64,000 bases of DNA from Pseudomonas abietaniphila (GCF_039697315.1 NZ_CP155619.1:5828001-5892000); one strand, 5' to 3'; positions 1 through 7,297 are shown, counted from the stretch's first letter. Notes: a model not told the origin generated them from the letters alone. Numbers and translations: made by a program.

Positions 1-95
1 GCGCCCAGTTGCAGCCGTTTGGCCAGCGGTACGGTCACAACGGCGGCGAGCAGGAACACGACTGCAACCTGCAGCGGGCTGCCTTCATGGGGCAT
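1..95 (-). CDS. CPA2-type monovalent cation/proton antiporter, N-terminus only
   Basis: Only the first 31 codons lie in the window; the gene runs off the left edge. They read MPHEGSPLQVAVVFLLAAVV and then a T-V-P-L-A-K-R-L-Q-L-G stretch. This is a first transmembrane helix followed by the cytoplasmic turn typical of Kef-type glutathione-regulated K+/H+ antiporters and related CPA2 exchangers of the inner membrane. The ATG at 95 follows an AAGGAG ribosome binding site at about 101-106. The family call rests on this short N-terminus alone, so the exact member (KefB, KefC or another CPA2 protein) is open. Confidence 0.6.
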   Translation of the reverse strand, partial: MPHEGSPLQVAVVFLLAAVVTVPLAKRLQLG

Positions 96-296
96 TGGGG
101 ACTCCTTAACAAAAACAGTGAAATTTCCTACACAACTGGGCGTATTAAACCACGTCATAGTGACAAGGAACGCCGACCGAGACGCTTCGCCGCAGGTTCG
201 GCCGGCGCTTCGGGGTGCCAGCAGCGCTTCGAGGGCGTAACATGTCGGGCGCATTCGCGTCGCGCACACGATTTCGACCGTTTTCAGGAAACCGCA

Positions 297-485
297 ATGA
301 CCAACAAACAGCGTCTTATTTATTCGATCATCATCGCCCTGAGCGTGCTGGTCATCATGCTCGGCCTGTCGCACCTGCAGACTATCGGCGTGCTCGACGA
401 GAAGACCTTCCAGTACATCGCCATTTTCGTCGCGGTGGTGGTTGTCGTCCTGAACGGCGTCTTGCGTCGCAAGGTCAAGCGCTGA
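297..485 (+). CDS. Small two-helix membrane protein, hypothetical
   Basis: A 62-residue protein with two hydrophobic segments: about residues 8-24 (IYSIIIALSVLVIMLGL) and about 40-55 (YIAIFVAVVVVVLNGVL). It ends in a basic tail (RRKVKR), which suggests the C-terminus stays in the cytoplasm. The ATG at 297 sits a few bases after an AGGAA ribosome binding site; longer upstream frames lack such a site. It lies alone, divergent from the antiporter gene. I do not recognise a named family and infer only an inner-membrane location. Confidence 0.55.
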   Translation: MTNKQRLIYSIIIALSVLVIMLGLSHLQTIGVLDEKTFQYIAIFVAVVVVVLNGVLRRKVKR

Positions 486-666
486 TTGCGGACACCTCAT
501 TCCGGCCACGTTTCTTTGACCGGTTTTCGGCGGGATCGGGCGTTTTTCTGCGCCCGCCAGAGGACTGCATCACTCGGTTACACAACCTCGCCTGAACTAT
601 TTTTTTCTCCGGGAACTCCAAAAATTCGCATGTCATAAAGCCCGCGAAGGGAAATGGAGTTCAAAC

Positions 667-933
667 ATGATTAAACAACTTACCGCTGCCGTCCTTGCCA
701 CCGCTGCACTGACCACTGCTCAATTTGCCTTGGCAGACAAACCCGCCCCGGGTTGGATCACCATCGAAAAAGCGATCGAGAAGGCCAAGTCGGCGGGCTA
801 CACCGAGATCTACAAGATCGAAGCGGACGACCATGGTTACTGGGAAGGTGAGGGTCGCAAGGCGGACAGCCTGACGTATGAGTTCCGCATCGACGCCACC
901 TCCGGCAACGTGTTGCGCGACCAGAAAGACTGA
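667..933 (+). CDS. PepSY-domain exported small protein
   Basis: An 88-residue protein. Residues 1-23 form a signal peptide with an A-L-A cleavage site before D24. The rest is one PepSY-like repeat: an amphipathic helix (ITIEKAIEKAKSAGY) followed by strands in which a Y-E-F-R-I-D segment precedes A-T-S-G-N-V. Such single-domain periplasmic proteins are common in Pseudomonas, and many sit near sensory or peptidase genes, but their role is poorly defined; protease modulation is only suspected. The start has a GGAG site 7 bases upstream. No operon partner is evident. Confidence 0.8.
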   Translation: MIKQLTAAVLATAALTTAQFALADKPAPGWITIEKAIEKAKSAGYTEIYKIEADDHGYWEGEGRKADSLTYEFRIDATSGNVLRDQKD

Positions 934-1072
934 TTCGACGGCGCTCAGCCGCTCGTTCGCGTCACCCGCGGGAACATCGCGCGATGTTCTCGCTCTGTGG
1001 CTTCCTGGCTTTACTCCTCCCATCGAATCCGACACCCTTGCCATCCTATTTCACGTCAGCAGGAAGCGGCGC

Positions 1073-1510
1073 ATGAGTGTGCGGATCGAATTCAAAAGCA
1101 ATCCAGACGAAGATGAACGCCTACAGATCCTTGAACCGCTCAAAGCGTACAACGCTGAGAAAGCGGGTGATGGGTTGTCGGAAAAGTTCGCGTTCTTTGT
1201 GCGAGACGAGAACACCGATGCGGTCTTGGGTGGTTTGCATGGACGGATCCTTTACCGCTGGCTGTTCATCGAATTGCTGGTCGTCCCCGAACAGGCGCGT
1301 GGGCAGCGGATGGGCAGCCAGTTGATGGACAGGGCCGAAGCATTTGCCCGTGAGCGGAACTGCGTCGGGATCTGGCTCGATACCTTCGATTTCCAGGCAC
1401 CGGAGTTCTATCGCAAACACGGCTATGAGGAATTCGGCCATCTGGATGACTACCCGCCGGGCCACCAGCGCCTGTTCTTCCAGAAACGGTTGATGCCGTT
1501 GGTGAAGTGA
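1073..1510 (+). CDS. GNAT family N-acetyltransferase
   Basis: A 145-residue cytosolic acyl-CoA-dependent acetyltransferase. The acetyl-CoA pyrophosphate loop of GNAT motif A is seen at residues 74-81 (QARGQRMG), followed by the helix LMDRAEAFARERN. The C-terminal F-Y-R-K-H-G-Y-E-E motif at 112-120 is the usual GNAT motif B. I chose the ATG at 1073 over upstream in-frame starts because AGGAAG lies just before it and the N-terminal strand then starts normally. The substrate cannot be read from sequence; similar single-domain proteins acetylate small molecules or antibiotics. Confidence 0.85.
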   Translation: MSVRIEFKSNPDEDERLQILEPLKAYNAEKAGDGLSEKFAFFVRDENTDAVLGGLHGRILYRWLFIELLVVPEQARGQRMGSQLMDRAEAFARERNCVGIWLDTFDFQAPEFYRKHGYEEFGHLDDYPPGHQRLFFQKRLMPLVK

Positions 1511-1549
1511 TCGGCGTTTACGCCGATCGCCCTGCCACAAGCCGATCAG

Positions 1550-2788
1550 TTACCGGAAACGCGCCGGACTGTAAGGCGCTGGATCGGTAAACGTCGGCTT
1601 GCCCGTCATCATGTCCGCCAGCAGTCGTCCCGTCACCGGCCCGAGCGTCAAGCCATGATGAGCATGGCCGAAGTTGAACCACAGACCCGGATGACGGGGC
1701 GCCTCACCGATGACCGGGCGCATGTCGGGCAAGCACGGCCTGCGCCCCAGCCACGGTTCGGCGTCCAGGCGCTCACCCAGCGGATAAAGCTGGCGCGCGA
1801 TGGCTTCGCAGCGACGCAGCTGAATCTCGTTGGCGGGCGCATCACTGGCCGCGAACTCAACCCCGGTGGTCAGCCGAATGCCACGTGCCATGGGCGCCAG
1901 CACATAACCCGCCTGCGCGTCGATCACGGAGTGCTCCAGCGTGGCGCCTGGTTGTGACGCGTAGTGCATGTGATAGCCACGCTTGATCGCCAGCGGAATG
2001 CGATACCCGAACCGCGAAAACACGTCCGCCGATTGTGGACCCAACGCCACGACCACCTGCCGGGAATTGACCACCCCGTCCTCACTGTCGACCCGCCAAC
2101 CTTCAGCCTGCTGACGCAGGCTGCGTGCATCACCTTTGAGCAGCACGCCGCCACGTTGCACAAACAAGGCGGCGTAACCGCGCACCAACGCACCGGGATC
2201 GGTCACGCTTTTCGGGTCGAGCCAATGGATGCCGCCCACGGCGCCGCTGAGGTTTGGCTCCCGATCACGTAATTGAACCGCATCGAGGATGTCGTAGCGC
2301 AATCCGTACGCAGCGTAGGTTTTAGCATCGGCGACGGCCAGATCGAATTCGCGCTGATCGCGGTAGAACTCGATCCAACCTTTGGCGCGCATCAAACCGG
2401 TCATGCCCGACGCCTCTGCCAGCAGGTCATGCTCCGTGACGCAGCGCTCGATCAGCGGCAGCATGGCGCGGCTTGCCTTGGCCAGGTTGTCGGGCGAAGA
2501 CTGCCGCCAGTATTGCAGCAGCCAGGGCGCGAGGCGTGGCAGAAAAACAGGGCTGAAGCGCATCGACGACTGCTGGTTGAGACCGTAGCGCAGCAGGCGC
2601 GACCATTCGCGAGGGAACGCATAGGGAATGATGCTGGAACGCTCGATCAGGCCCGCGTTGCCATGACTGGTGCCCCGGCCGGGTTCGTCACGATCAAGCA
2701 AGATGACGCTCTGGCCTGCGGCTTGCAGGTGCAGTGCGGAACAGACGCCGACAATACCGGCGCCGAGAACGAGGGTCTGACAATCCAT
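1550..2788 (-). CDS. FAD-dependent D-amino-acid dehydrogenase (DadA/AmaD-like)
   Basis: A 412-residue DAO-fold flavoprotein. The ADP-binding G-A-G-I-V-G motif is at residues 9-14, with an acidic strand end (LLDRDEPGRG) about 20 residues on. A substrate-side tail motif (NFGHAHHGLTLGPVTG) closes the FAD domain near the C-terminus. DadA-type enzymes oxidise D-amino acids to imino acids and pass electrons to the respiratory chain. The gene is divergent from a DpkA-like cyclic-imine reductase with only 138 bases between starts. Together they fit oxidation of D-lysine or another D-amino acid to a cyclic imine that the neighbour reduces, as AmaD and DpkA do in P. putida. The pairing is inference; the substrate could differ. 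Confidence 0.8.
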   Translation of the reverse strand: MDCQTLVLGAGIVGVCSALHLQAAGQSVILLDRDEPGRGTSHGNAGLIERSSIIPYAFPREWSRLLRYGLNQQSSMRFSPVFLPRLAPWLLQYWRQSSPDNLAKASRAMLPLIERCVTEHDLLAEASGMTGLMRAKGWIEFYRDQREFDLAVADAKTYAAYGLRYDILDAVQLRDREPNLSGAVGGIHWLDPKSVTDPGALVRGYAALFVQRGGVLLKGDARSLRQQAEGWRVDSEDGVVNSRQVVVALGPQSADVFSRFGYRIPLAIKRGYHMHYASQPGATLEHSVIDAQAGYVLAPMARGIRLTTGVEFAASDAPANEIQLRRCEAIARQLYPLGERLDAEPWLGRRPCLPDMRPVIGEAPRHPGLWFNFGHAHHGLTLGPVTGRLLADMMTGKPTFTDPAPYSPARFR

Positions 2789-2926
2789 GGATCGATCCTT
2801 AATCGGCTGAAGGCGAACGTGAGGCAGTCGCCGTCGCGCAGTTTACCCATTTGCTGGCGCACAGTACTCTCCAGACGCTTACGTTCTGTTCGGCTTCCAC
2901 TTCCAATAATCACACCGGAGCTTCAG

Positions 2927-3958
2927 ATGTCTTCACCCCGCGATCCCGTAGACACCCAGTCGATTTCCTTCAGCGACCTGACCGAACTGCTGCGCCAGAT
3001 ATTCGTGCGCCACGGCACATCGGCTGAGGTGGCGGCCGTTTTGGCCGAAAACTGCGCCAGTGCGGAACGCGACGGGTCGCACAGTCACGGGATCTTTCGA
3101 ATCAAGGGTTACCTGTCGTCACTGGCGGCAGGTTGGGTCGATGGCCAGGCCGTGCCGAAGGTCGAGGATGTCGGTGCCGGTTTCGTGCGGGTGGACGCAG
3201 GCGGTGGCTTTGCCCAGCCTGCGATGCAAGCCGCCAAGGCGCTGCTGATCGAGAAAGCACGCACGGCCGGCATTGCAATCCTGGCGATCCGCAACTCGCA
3301 CCATTTCGCCGCGCTGTGGCCAGACGTCGAGCCTTTCGCTCAGGAAGGGCTGGTGGCGTTGAGCGTGGTCAACAGCATGACTTGCGTGGTCCCTCATGAT
3401 GCGCAAAAACCGTTGTTCGGCACCAACCCGATTGCTTTCGCTGCGCCTCGTGCAGGGGGCCAGCCTATTGTTTTCGACATGGCGACCAGCGCCATTGCCC
3501 ATGGCGACGTGCAGATTGCCGCGAGGGAAGGGCGCATGTTGCCACCGGGCATGGGCGTGGATCGCGCCGGACAGCCAACCGAAGACCCCAAGGCGATCCT
3601 GGACGGCGGCGCCCTCTTGCCCTTCGGCGGTTACAAAGGGTCGGCGTTGTCGATGATGGTCGAGCTGCTGTCTGCCGCATTGACCGGCGGCAACTTCTCA
3701 TTCGGTTTTGACATGTCCACCAAACCGGGCGCGCAAACCCCATGGACCGGCCAGATGATCATCGTCATTGATCCGGACAAGGGCGGCGGTCACGCGTTTG
3801 CCGAGCGCAGCGAAGAACTGGTCAGGCAGATGCACGATGTGGGTCAGCAGCGCATGCCCGGCGATCGCCGGTACCGGCAGCGTGAACAATCCCTGGCAGA
3901 GGGAATCGTGCTGTCGACAGATGATTTGAATCGTCTCAGGGCACTTGCCAGCGTTTAA
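2927..3958 (+). CDS. dpkA: Ldh-family NAD(P)H oxidoreductase, DpkA-like cyclic imine reductase
   Basis: A 343-residue member of the malate/L-lactate dehydrogenase-like (LDH2) family. DpkA reduces delta1-piperideine-2-carboxylate to L-pipecolate and delta1-pyrroline-2-carboxylate to L-proline with NADPH. Seen: the S-H-S-H-G motif at 51-55, the cofactor strand GTNPIAFAAP at 165-174, and the F-G-G-Y-K-G-S motif at 233-239. The length fits the family. The ATG at 2927 lies downstream of CGGAG and matches the family start; the frame stays open far upstream but that overlaps the neighbour. The divergent DadA-like dehydrogenase would supply its imine substrate. Other LDH2 members act on ureidoglycolate or sulfolactate, so the symbol is likely, not certain. 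Confidence 0.75.
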   Translation: MSSPRDPVDTQSISFSDLTELLRQIFVRHGTSAEVAAVLAENCASAERDGSHSHGIFRIKGYLSSLAAGWVDGQAVPKVEDVGAGFVRVDAGGGFAQPAMQAAKALLIEKARTAGIAILAIRNSHHFAALWPDVEPFAQEGLVALSVVNSMTCVVPHDAQKPLFGTNPIAFAAPRAGGQPIVFDMATSAIAHGDVQIAAREGRMLPPGMGVDRAGQPTEDPKAILDGGALLPFGGYKGSALSMMVELLSAALTGGNFSFGFDMSTKPGAQTPWTGQMIIVIDPDKGGGHAFAERSEELVRQMHDVGQQRMPGDRRYRQREQSLAEGIVLSTDDLNRLRALASV

Positions 3959-4152
3959 GCCCGCAGTATTGGCAGCCTGCCCGGACGCTTCAGAACAACC
4001 GGGCTTTCCTGGGCGACGTTCAGGCGCATCAGATGCTGGCTGTCGAGGGCCTCGTTGGACGATTTGCTGGCGTTGCCACATGGCATGGCCAGTGCGCTGG
4101 CACTGACAGCGGCCAGAATCAATGTCACCAGTAACGCGATGATGGTTTTCAT
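3955..4152 (-). CDS. Small exported protein, hypothetical
   Basis: A 65-residue protein with a clear signal peptide (MKTIIALLVTLILAAVSASA, then L-A-M) and a short polar mature part holding a single Cys. The gene converges on the dpkA-like gene and overlaps its stop by four bases. I do not recognise a family. The periplasmic location is inferred from the leader only. Confidence 0.5.
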   Translation of the reverse strand: MKTIIALLVTLILAAVSASALAMPCGNASKSSNEALDSQHLMRLNVAQESPVVLKRPGRLPILRA

Positions 4153-4386
4153 GGTTTAGCCTCGCAAACAGGCGAAAGCGCTCCCGAAAGGCGGCGCTTA
4201 TGAACCTTTGCAGGCTATGTCCCAGAGCCGTCCTGGCGTTATTCGAATACTGCCCCGTTCTTGCCTGATGCTGCTTCGTAGTGCTGACCATCGATGTCGA
4301 CTGCTGAGAGAACAGGCTTTGTCGATCCACGACATCGGGCGACCGCTCGTCGAATCATGACTTGCGTTTAGAGGGCGATGAAAATA

Positions 4387-4402
4387 CTGTATGTTTAAAC
4401 AG
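4387..4402. promoter_or_regulatory. LexA (SOS) box
   Basis: CTGTATGTTTAAACAG matches the gammaproteobacterial LexA consensus CTGT-N8-ACAG exactly. It ends 23 bases before the ATG at 4426, a normal distance for a repressor site over a promoter. It predicts that the following small gene is DNA-damage inducible. Confidence 0.8.
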
Positions 4403-4425
4403 TATTCAGTGAAAAGGGATCGACC

Positions 4426-4638
4426 ATGCTCATGAATCAAGCCGAAACCAGCATTGCATTCAACGTCCAGGCCGCAGAGCCTACCTTCAGCAGCGTCTGG
4501 GGTAATGAGATGCAGCGCGAAGACTTCCTTGCCCTTGCAGCGGGAGTGCGTCAGCTCAGCGCCAGCCAGGTGGACCTGGCGTTCGTTTCGAACAACGAAT
4601 TTTTTTCAGGTGGGCACGGGCCATCTGCGGCGGAATGA
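4426..4638 (+). CDS. Small putative SOS-regulated protein, hypothetical
   Basis: A 70-residue soluble protein without signal peptide or membrane segment. It is headed by a LexA box (4387-4402) and an AGGGA ribosome binding site 6 bases before the ATG. An ATG two codons later is possible but would be 12 bases from that site. The middle part (residues about 27-55) reads as a helical stretch, M-Q-R-E-D-F-L-A-L-A-A-G-V-R-Q-L-S followed by A-S-Q-V-D-L-A-F. I know no family for it. By position it could be a small SOS effector such as a cell-division brake or polymerase partner, but nothing in the protein itself shows that. Confidence 0.6.
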   Translation: MLMNQAETSIAFNVQAAEPTFSSVWGNEMQREDFLALAAGVRQLSASQVDLAFVSNNEFFSGGHGPSAAE

Positions 4639-4716
4639 TTCCCCCGCACATCGCTCGACAGGACTAAGGTATTGGACAGGATCCGGTTAGTAGCGCAGTG
4701 CAGTTGAGTGGCGGGC

Positions 4717-4878
4717 TCAGTGCTTCTGAGCCGATGCGGCTGCCACGGCAATCTGAAGCGCCGGCGCTTGGGTCTGATCGGCCTCCGGCTGACGCGCCTT
4801 GCCTGTTTTGATCAGGCTCAGGGCAATCAGAGTGCCTATTACGGATAGAACGCACCAACCGAGCAAAAATGTAATCAC
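4717..4878 (-). CDS. 53-residue single-pass membrane protein, GTG start
   Basis: The reading frame starts at GTG (4878), 7 bases after a GGAG ribosome binding site, and ends at TGA (4717-4719). Residues 2-22 form one hydrophobic helix (about ITFLLGWCVLSVIGTLIAL), followed by a basic patch (KTGKARQ) and an Ala/Gln-rich tail of about 25 residues. It looks like a small inner-membrane protein with a cytoplasmic tail. It lies between the LexA-box gene and the XRE regulator, divergent from the regulator. Its function is unknown. Confidence 0.5.
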   Translation of the reverse strand: MITFLLGWCVLSVIGTLIALSLIKTGKARQPEADQTQAPALQIAVAAASAQKH

Positions 4879-5068
4879 GTCTGGTCTCCGAACTGCAAAA
4901 ATCGGGTTGCCATGAAAAATGACAAGCTCTCCATCCGAATCTATCGGCCATCATGGGGATTTCATGAGGCCCAAAAGCGCGCAGCTTGAACAATTGTCGG
5001 GTCGATCGCAACTCCCCCAGACCAATGGGGTCTTGCTTTAAACATAGTCAAACCAGAGGCCCATGTTT

Positions 5069-5419
5069 ATGAAAGATCTTGGTTCACGCCTGAAAGAAGA
5101 ACGCAAAAGCCTCGGACTCTCGCAACAGGAATTCGGCGCGATTGGGGGCGTAGAAGCCAATGCCCAGGGGAAGTACGAAAGCGGCGAACGCATTCCTCGT
5201 TCCGATTACCTCGCAGCGCTTGGAAAGAAAGGCGTTGATGTCCTTTACGTGCTCTCCGGCAAACGAACGCCGATCGCGACCGATACGCTCAACGATGCCG
5301 AGCGGGCAATCATTACCCATTACCGGGCACTGAGTGAGGACGATCAAGAGGCGATTTCTCAGCTCGCAACCTCGTTATCGGAATGCGCGACGGACGCTGC
5401 TGCCGCTTCGTCTGCATAA
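5069..5419 (+). CDS. XRE-family helix-turn-helix regulator
   Basis: A 116-residue DNA-binding protein. The N-terminal lambda-repressor-like HTH covers about residues 3-60: L-G-S-R-L-K-E-E-R-K-S-L-G-L-S-Q-Q-E-F-G begins helices 1 and 2, and a Y-E-S-G-E-R-I-P-R-S-D-Y-L turn follows the recognition helix. The rest is a short helical tail that could dimerise. I prefer the ATG at 5069, 9 bases after GAGG, to the ATG at 5063, which is too close to it. Such proteins resemble phage-type repressors and antitoxins. It lies upstream of, and is co-oriented with, the ParD-like/map pair, but a palindrome between them suggests a separate promoter. Confidence 0.8.
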   Translation: MKDLGSRLKEERKSLGLSQQEFGAIGGVEANAQGKYESGERIPRSDYLAALGKKGVDVLYVLSGKRTPIATDTLNDAERAIITHYRALSEDDQEAISQLATSLSECATDAAAASSA

Positions 5420-5455
5420 CCCCTCCGCCGGGGACAGTGTCAAAGACCGTGTTGC

Positions 5456-5495
5456 CGATGAATATACGAAACGTATATGCTTCGTATATTCATCG
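5456..5495. promoter_or_regulatory. Long perfect palindrome ahead of the ParD-like/map operon
   Basis: Two 15-base arms, CGATGAATATACGAA and its exact complement TTCGTATATTCATCG, flank a 10-base spacer (ACGTATATGC). The spacer itself repeats the core CGTATAT in direct orientation with the right arm. The element ends 11 bases before the ATG at 5507. Its size, symmetry and place fit an autoregulatory operator of an antitoxin-like DNA-binding protein. A transcript hairpin is also possible, but there is no T-tract, so a terminator is unlikely. Confidence 0.65.
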
Positions 5496-5506
5496 CGAGG
5501 TCAAAC

Positions 5507-5761
5507 ATGGGACTGGTCAAGATTTCCGAACAGATGCACGACAACATACGCTCAGCCAGCGCGGCATTGAGCCGTTCGATCAACGCTCAGGCCGAACACT
5601 GGATGAGGGTGGGCATGCTTGCCGAACTCAATCCCGGGCTGAATTACAGCGATATCTGTCAGTTGTTGATTCGTGCTGAAGCCACGGGCGACACGCTACT
5701 GAGCGCACAGCCTGAAGAGGCGATTGTTCACCAACCCCAGATCAGGGCGGTGTCGCGATGA
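5507..5761 (+). CDS. ParD-like antitoxin-family protein
   Basis: An 84-residue protein of the ParD-like group (I recall it as DUF3423/PF11903). The N-terminal half (V-K-I-S-E-Q-M-H-D-N-I-R and then S-A-A-L-S-R-S-I-N-A-Q-A-E-H-W) has the form of a ribbon-helix-helix DNA-binding fold that dimerises through the first strand. The start at 5507 follows a GAGG site, and upstream in-frame starts fall inside the palindrome. Its stop overlaps the start of the methionine aminopeptidase gene (ATGA), so the two are translationally coupled. It probably binds the palindrome just upstream. No ParE-type toxin is visible, which makes the aminopeptidase the only candidate partner. Confidence 0.75.
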   Translation: MGLVKISEQMHDNIRSASAALSRSINAQAEHWMRVGMLAELNPGLNYSDICQLLIRAEATGDTLLSAQPEEAIVHQPQIRAVSR

Positions 5762-6543
5762 GCATCAGCATCAAAAGCGAAGCCGATCTGGTGGGACTGC
5801 GGGTGGCCGGACGGCTGGCTGCGGATGTCTTGGCAATGATCGCCCAGCATGTGAGACCTGGCATCAGCACCGAGGCGCTCGATGACATTTGCAACGATTA
5901 CATCGTCAACGAGTTGAAAGTGATCCCGGCCAATGTCGGGTACCACGGTTTCACCAAGACCACGTGTATCTCACCGAACGCGGTGGTGTGCCACGGGATT
6001 CCGTCGGCGGACGATATCCTCAAGGAAGGCGATATCGTCAACATCGATGTCGCTGTCATCAAGGATGGCTGGTACGGCGACACCAGTCGGATGTATTACG
6101 TCGGAGAGGTCAGCCCGTTGGCCCGGCGTCTGGTCGAAACCACCTATGAGGCTACCTTGGCAGGTATACACGCGGTGAAGCCTGGCGCGACGCTGGGCGA
6201 CATTGGCAATGCCATCCAGACCGTGGCTTACCGGGAAGGCTTCAGCGTGGTTCGCGAATACTGCGGGCATGGCATCGGGCGTAAATATCACGAAGAGCCG
6301 CAGGTGTTGCATTACGGAGCGGCCGGGAAGGGGTTGAAACTCAAACCGGGAATGGTCTTCACCATCGAGCCGATGATCAACGCAGGTAAACCCGGGACCC
6401 ATGTTCTGGATGACGGCTGGACCGTGCTGACTCGAGATCAATCGCTGTCGGCACAGTGGGAGCACATGGTGGCGGTCACGCAGACGGGTTTCGAGCTGTT
6501 GACGCCTTGGCCGGATGGCACCGGCGATTACCCAGCGGTGTGA
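5758..6543 (+). CDS. map: Type I methionine aminopeptidase
   Basis: A 261-residue cytosolic metallopeptidase that removes the initiator Met from new proteins. All expected active-site residues are visible: His in C-H-G-I-P, the metal ligands Asp in N-I-D-V-A-V and G-D-T-S-R-M, His in G-H-G-I-G-R, Glu in T-I-E-P-M and Glu in W-E-H-M-V-A-V-T. The length fits type Ia enzymes. It is not beside rpsB, where the housekeeping map copy usually lies in proteobacteria, so this is probably a second copy. It overlaps the ParD-like gene by four bases and shares its palindromic control region. Whether it takes part in a toxin-antitoxin-like circuit is inference. Confidence 0.92.
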   Translation: MSISIKSEADLVGLRVAGRLAADVLAMIAQHVRPGISTEALDDICNDYIVNELKVIPANVGYHGFTKTTCISPNAVVCHGIPSADDILKEGDIVNIDVAVIKDGWYGDTSRMYYVGEVSPLARRLVETTYEATLAGIHAVKPGATLGDIGNAIQTVAYREGFSVVREYCGHGIGRKYHEEPQVLHYGAAGKGLKLKPGMVFTIEPMINAGKPGTHVLDDGWTVLTRDQSLSAQWEHMVAVTQTGFELLTPWPDGTGDYPAV

Positions 6544-6604
6544 GGGCAGTCACATCCGGACGAATAAAGTCACAATTGTACGAGTGACGAAGTGCAGACA
6601 TACC

Positions 6605-6722
6605 TTGTAGGCTCCTTCTCGTTCCCCTGTAGTGCTGCTGCCTGACCGGCTCAAGGATGATCAGATCGGCAGCACTAGGGGAGAACACCACGCATAAAAA
6701 ACCGGCCGAAGCCGGTTTTTTG
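6605..6722 (+). ncRNA. Candidate small RNA between map and the next gene
   Basis: The 190-base gap after map has no reading frame. It holds a possible promoter (TTGTAC at 6576, CATACC at 6599, 17-base spacer), a stem pairing the AGTGCTGC near 6635 with GCAGCACT near 6670, and a strong T-tailed terminator at 6695-6722. A CU-rich single-stranded stretch (CTCCTTCTCGTTCCCCT) follows the predicted start and could pair with ribosome binding sites. The pattern fits an independent Hfq-type sRNA of about 115 bases. It could instead be the map 3' UTR; I cannot match it to a named sRNA. Confidence 0.4.
6695..6722 (+). terminator. Rho-independent terminator
   Basis: The stem AAAAACCGGC / GCCGGTTTTT has a CGAA tetraloop and a T-run. 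The A-run on the left arm makes it work on the opposite strand as well, so it can also end transcription of the 84-residue gene at 6735-6989. Confidence 0.85.
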
Positions 6723-6734
6723 TGAGCGCCTGTT

Positions 6735-6989
6735 TTAGCCCTCTAACTGCTTCGCGGCGTCGACGCCCGCAGAGCTCAGCTTGACTGGGTACTTGAGGCT
6801 GCGTTCGCCCTTCTCAGGAATCTCGACACATCCGTCATGGATAAGACCTGCTTTTTGCAGTGCCTCCAGGGTGTCCGCGACTGCGTGTTCCCCCCTGTAA
6901 TTATCCAGAACCTCTTTGCCCAGCCCCGCCGGATGCGCGTGCAACAACCGGGTCAGGACCTCTTTTTTAAGCGCGTTATCAATGGTCAT
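6735..6989 (-). CDS. Conserved small protein, winged-helix-like, hypothetical
   Basis: An 84-residue soluble acidic/basic protein. It begins with helices (ALKKEVLTRLLHAHPAGLG, then V-L-D-N-Y-R) and ends with K-Y-P-V-K-L-S-S-A-G-V-D-A-A-K. The spacing resembles a small winged-helix fold in which L-E-A-L-Q-K-A-G-L-I is the last helix and the R-S-L-K-Y-P-V-K part is the wing. It stands alone and ends at the shared terminator. I do not know a named family; DNA binding is a guess from the fold-like pattern. Confidence 0.65.
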   Translation of the reverse strand: MTIDNALKKEVLTRLLHAHPAGLGKEVLDNYRGEHAVADTLEALQKAGLIHDGCVEIPEKGERSLKYPVKLSSAGVDAAKQLEG

Positions 6990-7072
6990 ATTTTCCTCGC
7001 TTTGCTGGTTTCATGAGCGCTGCTTGTAAATACCGACCACTGGATATGAGGATGGTTTGGACTTTTATCGTC

Positions 7073-7297
7073 TCACCTACGTTTCCACTGCACCTGCGTC
7101 ACGCCGAGACCCTCTGCGTTAAGCATGGCCAGCCGAAAGGGGCCTGCCACGACACTGCCATTGAGTGTTCCGACGCCCGCGTGCAACGTGGCGAAGTGCA
7201 GCGCTTCGCTTTCGCAAAGGTGCCTCGCCTGATGAAAGAAATGCCTGGGTTCGCCCCGAAACCGGTAATGAATTTCAAATCCCTTGGAATCATTCAT
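7073..7297 (-). CDS. DUF6555-like small protein, hypothetical
   Basis: A 74-residue protein read from the ATG at 7297. It begins F-E-I-H-Y-R-F-R-G-E-P-R-H-F-F and continues E-A-L-H-F-A-T-L-H-A-G-V-G, a pattern I associate with the small Pseudomonas family annotated DUF6555. An upstream GTG at 7330 would add 11 residues that look unrelated. No signal peptide or membrane segment. The function is unknown. Confidence 0.6.
   Translation of the reverse strand: MNDSKGFEIHYRFRGEPRHFFHQARHLCESEALHFATLHAGVGTLNGSVVAGPFRLAMLNAEGLGVTQVQWKRR

Noticed and set aside
4664..5011. A 115-codon minus-strand frame
   Set aside because: It overlaps the better supported 53-residue GTG frame, which has a ribosome binding site and a clear membrane helix; the longer frame is low in hydrophobic pattern.
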